A stretch of DNA of 64,000 bases from Azotobacter beijerinckii (GTDB lineage Bacteria > Pseudomonadota > Gammaproteobacteria > Pseudomonadales > Pseudomonadaceae): the NCBI RefSeq assembly GCF_900110885.1, contig NZ_FOFJ01000001.1, forward strand, positions 62,001 to 126,000, in the 5' to 3' direction. Shown piece by piece: positions 58,788 through 64,000 of this stretch. A program made the position numbers and the translations under genes. The notes beneath the pieces are model-generated. The model ran no database searches. It worked only from the letters and a program-made list of their open reading frames with translations, and was not told where the DNA came from. Every line of letters begins with the position of its first letter. Positions within the stretch are counted from its first letter, which is position 1.

Positions 58788-61058
58788 TCAAGCCACCTCG
58801 GCAGCAGTCTCGAACTCGAAGGACAGTTCGCCCCCTCTCAGATCGATATGCACTAGACCACCATGCTCGGCCAACTCGCCGAAAAGAATCTCCTCGGCCA
58901 AGGGACGCTTGATCTTGTCCTGGATAAGACGAGCCATCGGCCGCGCGCCCATCTGCGCATCATAGCCATGCTCCGCAAGCCAGCCACGCGCCTGCTCGGA
59001 AACATCCAGCTGCACGCGCTTGTCCTCCAGCTGCGCCTGAAGCTCGGTAAGGAACTTGTCGACGATGCTCTTGATCACCTCATGACTTAGCCGGCCGAAC
59101 TGGATGATAGTGTCCAGTCGATTGCGGAACTCGGGCGTGAAGCTCCTCTTGATGATCTCCATGGCATCGGAAGAATGGTCCTGCAAGGTGAAACCGATCG
59201 AGGCACGGGCCGCGGTCTCCGCGCCGGCATTGGTGGTCATGATGATGATGACGCTACGGAAATCAGCCTTGCGTCCATTGTTGTCGGTCAGAGTGCCGTG
59301 ATCCATGACCTGCAGCAGGAGGTTGAATACCTCCGGGTGCGCCTTCTCGATCTCGTCCAACAACAACACACAGTGCGGCTGCTTGGTAATCGCCTCGGTC
59401 AGGAGCCCCCCCTGATCGAAGCCAACATACCCCGGAGGCGCACCGATCAGACGCGAAACGGTATGCCGCTCCATATACTCGGACATGTCAAAACGCACCA
59501 ACTCCACACCCAACGCCTTGGCCAGCTGTCGAGCAGCCTCGGTCTTGCCCACCCCAGTAGGTCCCGCAAAGAGGAAGGAACCAACCGGCTTATCCGGAGA
59601 CTTTAGCCCTGCCCTCGACAGCTTGATCGCTGTGGCGAGCGAGTCGATGGCTGCATCCTGGCCGAACACGGTCAACTTGAGATCGCGCTCAAGGTTGCGC
59701 AGCAACTCCTTATCGGAACTGGAGACATGCTTGGGTGGAATACGGGCGATCTTGGCAACGATATCCTCGACCTGAGCCACATCGATGAGCCGGGCACGCC
59801 TCTCTTCCGGCTGGAGCCTCTGGAACGCTCCAGCCTCGTCGATGACGTCGATCGCCTTGTCAGGCATGTGACGATCATTGATATACCGAGAAGACAGCTC
59901 TGCAGCGGCACGCAGCGCCTCATCGCTGTATTCGATTCCGTGATGCTGCTCGAAGCGGGACTTAAGTCCGCGAAGAATACCCACGGTATCCTCGACCGAT
60001 GGCTCAACCACATCAACCTTCTGGAAACGCCGGGCCAGCGCCCGATCCTTCTCGAAGATGCCACGAAACTCCTGGAAAGTGGTCGAGCCGATGCAGCGGA
60101 TTTCTCCAGATGAAAGCAGCGGCTTGAGGAGGTTCGAGGCATCCATCACTCCACCAGAGGCAGCCCCGGCACCGATGATGGTGTGAATCTCATCGATGAA
60201 CAAAATGGCATGAGGCTTCTTGCGCAACTCGTTGAGCAAGGCCTTGAAACGCTTTTCGAAATCGCCACGATATTTGGTTCCGGCCAGCAGCGCACCGAGA
60301 TCCAGGGAATATACGATGCTGTGCGCCAGAAGATCCGGAACCTGATTGTCGACTATGCGCTTCGCCAGACCCTCGGCAATGGCCGTCTTGCCGACACCCG
60401 CCTCGCCAACCAGCAAGGGATTGTTCTTGCGCCGCCGAGCCAGAATCTGTGCAACCCGCTCAACCTCGAACTCACGCCCGACCAACGGATCAATCCGCCC
60501 CTGGCGAGCCAGTTCGTTCAGATTGCTGGCATAGGCCTCCAGGGGATGGCCGGCAGCCGAAGCTTCTCCACCCTCCTCGTCCTGCATCTCGTGCTCACCA
60601 TCAGGATGGTCGCTATGCCCCGGCACCTTGGAAATGCCATGGGCAATATAATTCACCACATCTATACGAGCCACACTCTGCTGCTTGAGCAGAAAAACGG
60701 CCTGGCTTTCCTGCTCGCTGAAGATAGCCACAAGCACATTGGCTCCGGTCACCTCCCTCTTGCCGGAACTCTGCACATGAAAGACCGCACGCTGCAGCAC
60801 CCGCTGAAACCCGAGGGTCGGCTGAGTCTCGCGCTCTTCGTCATGCTGTGGAATCAGCGGGGTTGTGGAGTCGATGAACTCTTGCAGGTCATGCCGGAGC
60901 TTGTCGATATTTGCGCCGCAGGCTCGCAATACGGCAGCCGCGGCCTCGTTGTCTAGAAGAGCCAGCAGGAGATGCTCTACCGTCATGAATTCATGACGTT
61001 TTGCACGAGCCTCCTTGAAGGCAAGATTGAGAGTGACTTCGAGCTCACGGTTCAACAT
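58788..61058 (-). CDS. clpA: ClpA unfoldase
   Basis: 756-residue double AAA+ protein. The N-domain begins [20 protein letters not shown]. The first Walker A is [15 protein letters not shown] and the second [15 protein letters not shown]. Pore-loop and sensor motifs are present ([16 protein letters not shown]), and the C-terminal IGL-like ClpP contact region follows the second module. It unfolds substrates for ClpP, including N-degron and tmRNA-tagged proteins. ClpS is encoded 29 bases upstream. Confidence 0.97.
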   Translation of the reverse strand: MLNRELEVTLNLAFKEARAKRHEFMTVEHLLLALLDNEAAAAVLRACGANIDKLRHDLQEFIDSTTPLIPQHDEERETQPTLGFQRVLQRAVFHVQSSGKREVTGANVLVAIFSEQESQAVFLLKQQSVARIDVVNYIAHGISKVPGHSDHPDGEHEMQDEEGGEASAAGHPLEAYASNLNELARQGRIDPLVGREFEVERVAQILARRRKNNPLLVGEAGVGKTAIAEGLAKRIVDNQVPDLLAHSIVYSLDLGALLAGTKYRGDFEKRFKALLNELRKKPHAILFIDEIHTIIGAGAASGGVMDASNLLKPLLSSGEIRCIGSTTFQEFRGIFEKDRALARRFQKVDVVEPSVEDTVGILRGLKSRFEQHHGIEYSDEALRAAAELSSRYINDRHMPDKAIDVIDEAGAFQRLQPEERRARLIDVAQVEDIVAKIARIPPKHVSSSDKELLRNLERDLKLTVFGQDAAIDSLATAIKLSRAGLKSPDKPVGSFLFAGPTGVGKTEAARQLAKALGVELVRFDMSEYMERHTVSRLIGAPPGYVGFDQGGLLTEAITKQPHCVLLLDEIEKAHPEVFNLLLQVMDHGTLTDNNGRKADFRSVIIIMTTNAGAETAARASIGFTLQDHSSDAMEIIKRSFTPEFRNRLDTIIQFGRLSHEVIKSIVDKFLTELQAQLEDKRVQLDVSEQARGWLAEHGYDAQMGARPMARLIQDKIKRPLAEEILFGELAEHGGLVHIDLRGGELSFEFETAAEVA

Positions 61059-61087
61059 AGCTTCACCTCATACCCAAGCGGTCGGCA

Positions 61088-61450
61088 TTAACCGTCCTTC
61101 TCGATCTCACAGAGCAGCGGATGCTGGCATTCCCTTGCATATTGGTTGACCTGCATGGCCTTGGTTTCCGCAACGTCACGAGTGAACATCCCACACACTG
61201 CCCGCCCCTCTGTATGGACAGTCAGCATGACCTTCGTTGCCAACTCGCGGTTAAGGTTGAAAAATTTCTCCAGCACTTCGACCACAAAATCCATCGGCGT
61301 GTAGTCGTCGTTGAACATCACCACCTTGTACATAGGCGGCACCTGCAATACCGGCTTCGCCTCCTGAACGGCCAACCCGAAAGAGTCGTCCCCATGCGAC
61401 TCGGGGCGATCCTGATTGAATGTTAGTCGAATCTGACTGCTTGCGAACAT
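61088..61450 (-). CDS. clpS: ClpA adaptor ClpS
   Basis: 120-residue N-recognin. The core [20 protein letters not shown] (with the conserved Asn-Asp-Asp) binds N-terminal Leu, Phe, Tyr and Trp, and the region [20 protein letters not shown] contacts the ClpA N-domain. The ATG at 61448-61450 is the family start; the frame is open further upstream. It is in an operon with clpA and diverges from cspD. Confidence 0.96.
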   Translation of the reverse strand: MFASSQIRLTFNQDRPESHGDDSFGLAVQEAKPVLQVPPMYKVVMFNDDYTPMDFVVEVLEKFFNLNRELATKVMLTVHTEGRAVCGMFTRDVAETKAMQVNQYARECQHPLLCEIEKDG

Positions 61451-61852
61451 GCTAGACAAGGCTTCCGGTTGGACGAATGCGGACACTAGAGAGATTCTGC
61501 CCGCTTGGGCAGCCAAGAACCAGAGCAATATCGAACCATCAGGACCAAACAGCAACCGGGCCTGACGCTACTCGCCTCGTCGACGCGGGGGAGGAGGGGC
61601 TGGCAGCATACTGAGAGGCCCGGTAAAAAGCCTCATCCACCATCGACAATCGTTGTCCAGTGCAAAGGGAATACAGCGCGCTTTCCCCGCTGACCAAGCC
61701 CGACCTTGACTATCGCCAAAACAATGATAAAAACAATGGGTACCCATGAGGGTGTTCAGGGGTCCTTTATGTCCCGACCGCAGGGTCGAGCGTGGTTTCG
61801 GGCTTGGGCGGATGGTACTCCAGTGACGGAGTCTTTGCAGAGGGATGCAGGC
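61451..61852. other. 402-bp divergent region clpS/cspD
   Basis: It holds the promoters of the clpSA operon and of cspD. An in-frame ATG far upstream of cspD (61706) lacks family sequence, so it is treated as leader. No repeat or RNA was seen. Confidence 0.4.
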
Positions 61853-62128
61853 ATGCTAAGCGGCAAGGTCAAGTGGTTCAATAACGCCAAGGGTTACGGA
61901 TTCATCGTGGCGGACGGCCGCGACGATGATCTATTCGCTCACTACTCGGCCATTCAAATGGATGGCTATAAGACCTTGAAAGCCGGTCAGGCGGTGACTT
62001 TCGAACTGCTACAAGGCCCAAAGGGCCTCCACGCAATCAATATCCGCCCCTGCCTGGCTCACGCCGAGAGTCCGGCCAAGTTCAGCCTGCCACAGCAATC
62101 CGTCACGGATATCGCCGGCACCTTGTAG
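61853..62128 (+). CDS. cspD: Cold-shock-domain protein CspD
   Basis: 91-residue cold shock protein. RNP1-like KGYGFIVADG and RNP2-like DLFAHYSAI are clear, in an OB fold starting MLSGKVKWFNNAKGYGF. The extra 20-residue tail after the CSD and the position next to clpS identify CspD rather than CspA; in E. coli it inhibits replication in stationary phase. GAGGGA lies about eight bases upstream of the ATG. Confidence 0.92.
   Translation: MLSGKVKWFNNAKGYGFIVADGRDDDLFAHYSAIQMDGYKTLKAGQAVTFELLQGPKGLHAINIRPCLAHAESPAKFSLPQQSVTDIAGTL

Positions 62129-64000
<1,872 letters not shown>

Overview
The window is a GC-rich (roughly two-thirds GC by eye) gammaproteobacterial chromosome segment. It most resembles the Pseudomonadaceae, perhaps the Pseudomonas stutzeri/Azotobacter side. 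The signs are the ratA-smpB-lldR-lldP order, a cytochrome-independent lldEFG-dld lactate operon, a Pf-type filamentous prophage, and the order yccA-tusDCBE-ybiB-cysG-serS-crcB-rarA-lolA-ftsK-trxB-aat-bpt-infA-clpA-clpS-cspD-icd. The right half of that order matches what I remember of P. aeruginosa. All calls are read by eye from the sequence; no database search was possible.

Layout. 1-9.9 kb: ratA (cut by the window edge) diverges from smpB. The lactate regulator lldR then diverges from lldP-lldE-lldF-lldG-dld, with a perfect 17-bp operator between them. 9.9-12.4 kb: a Cache/PAS sensor kinase. 12.5-12.9 kb: the tmRNA gene ssrA. 12.9-22.2 kb: a Pf-like inoviral prophage integrated at the 3' end of ssrA between 30-bp direct repeats. 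It carries integrase, replication initiator, Zot, pVI-like, a frameshifted pIII-like adsorption protein, small coat proteins, a candidate ssDNA-binding protein, early small genes, an excisionase-like gene diverging from a repressor-like gene, and one membrane/coiled-coil cargo gene. 22.2-25.6 kb: wreckage of an older element, made of a frameshifted P4-type integrase, a decayed IS630 relic, and an apparently intact IS630-family element inserted at the relic's edge. 25.7-28.4 kb: tRNA-Ser(GGA), two small membrane proteins, an AEC-family carrier and an unknown gene.

28.9-43.1 kb is metabolic and stress-related: an AcuI/YhdH reductase, a LysR regulator, a nitroreductase, a transglutaminase-like protein, kdpD-kdpE-kup with no kdpFABC alongside, a metal efflux gene facing a CadR-like MerR regulator, an orphan ParA-like ATPase, a hemerythrin-like protein and glgB. 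43.6-64 kb is conserved housekeeping: YccA, the TusDCBE sulfur relay with TusE, YbiB, siroheme synthase, SerRS, fluoride exporter, RarA, LolA, FtsK with a 207-bp internal tandem duplication, TrxB, and an N-degron set (Aat, Bpt, ClpS, ClpA) around infA. CspD and the start of a monomeric-type isocitrate dehydrogenase close the window.

How the parts fit. LldR probably represses the lactate operon at the operator over the lldP promoter. The prophage restores the tmRNA 3' end and brings a terminator just after it, while a displaced terminator lies beyond attR. Within the prophage two leader hairpins, one before the replication gene and one before the adsorption block, share an identical 16-nt loop. 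This is the most promising possibly undescribed control element in the window.
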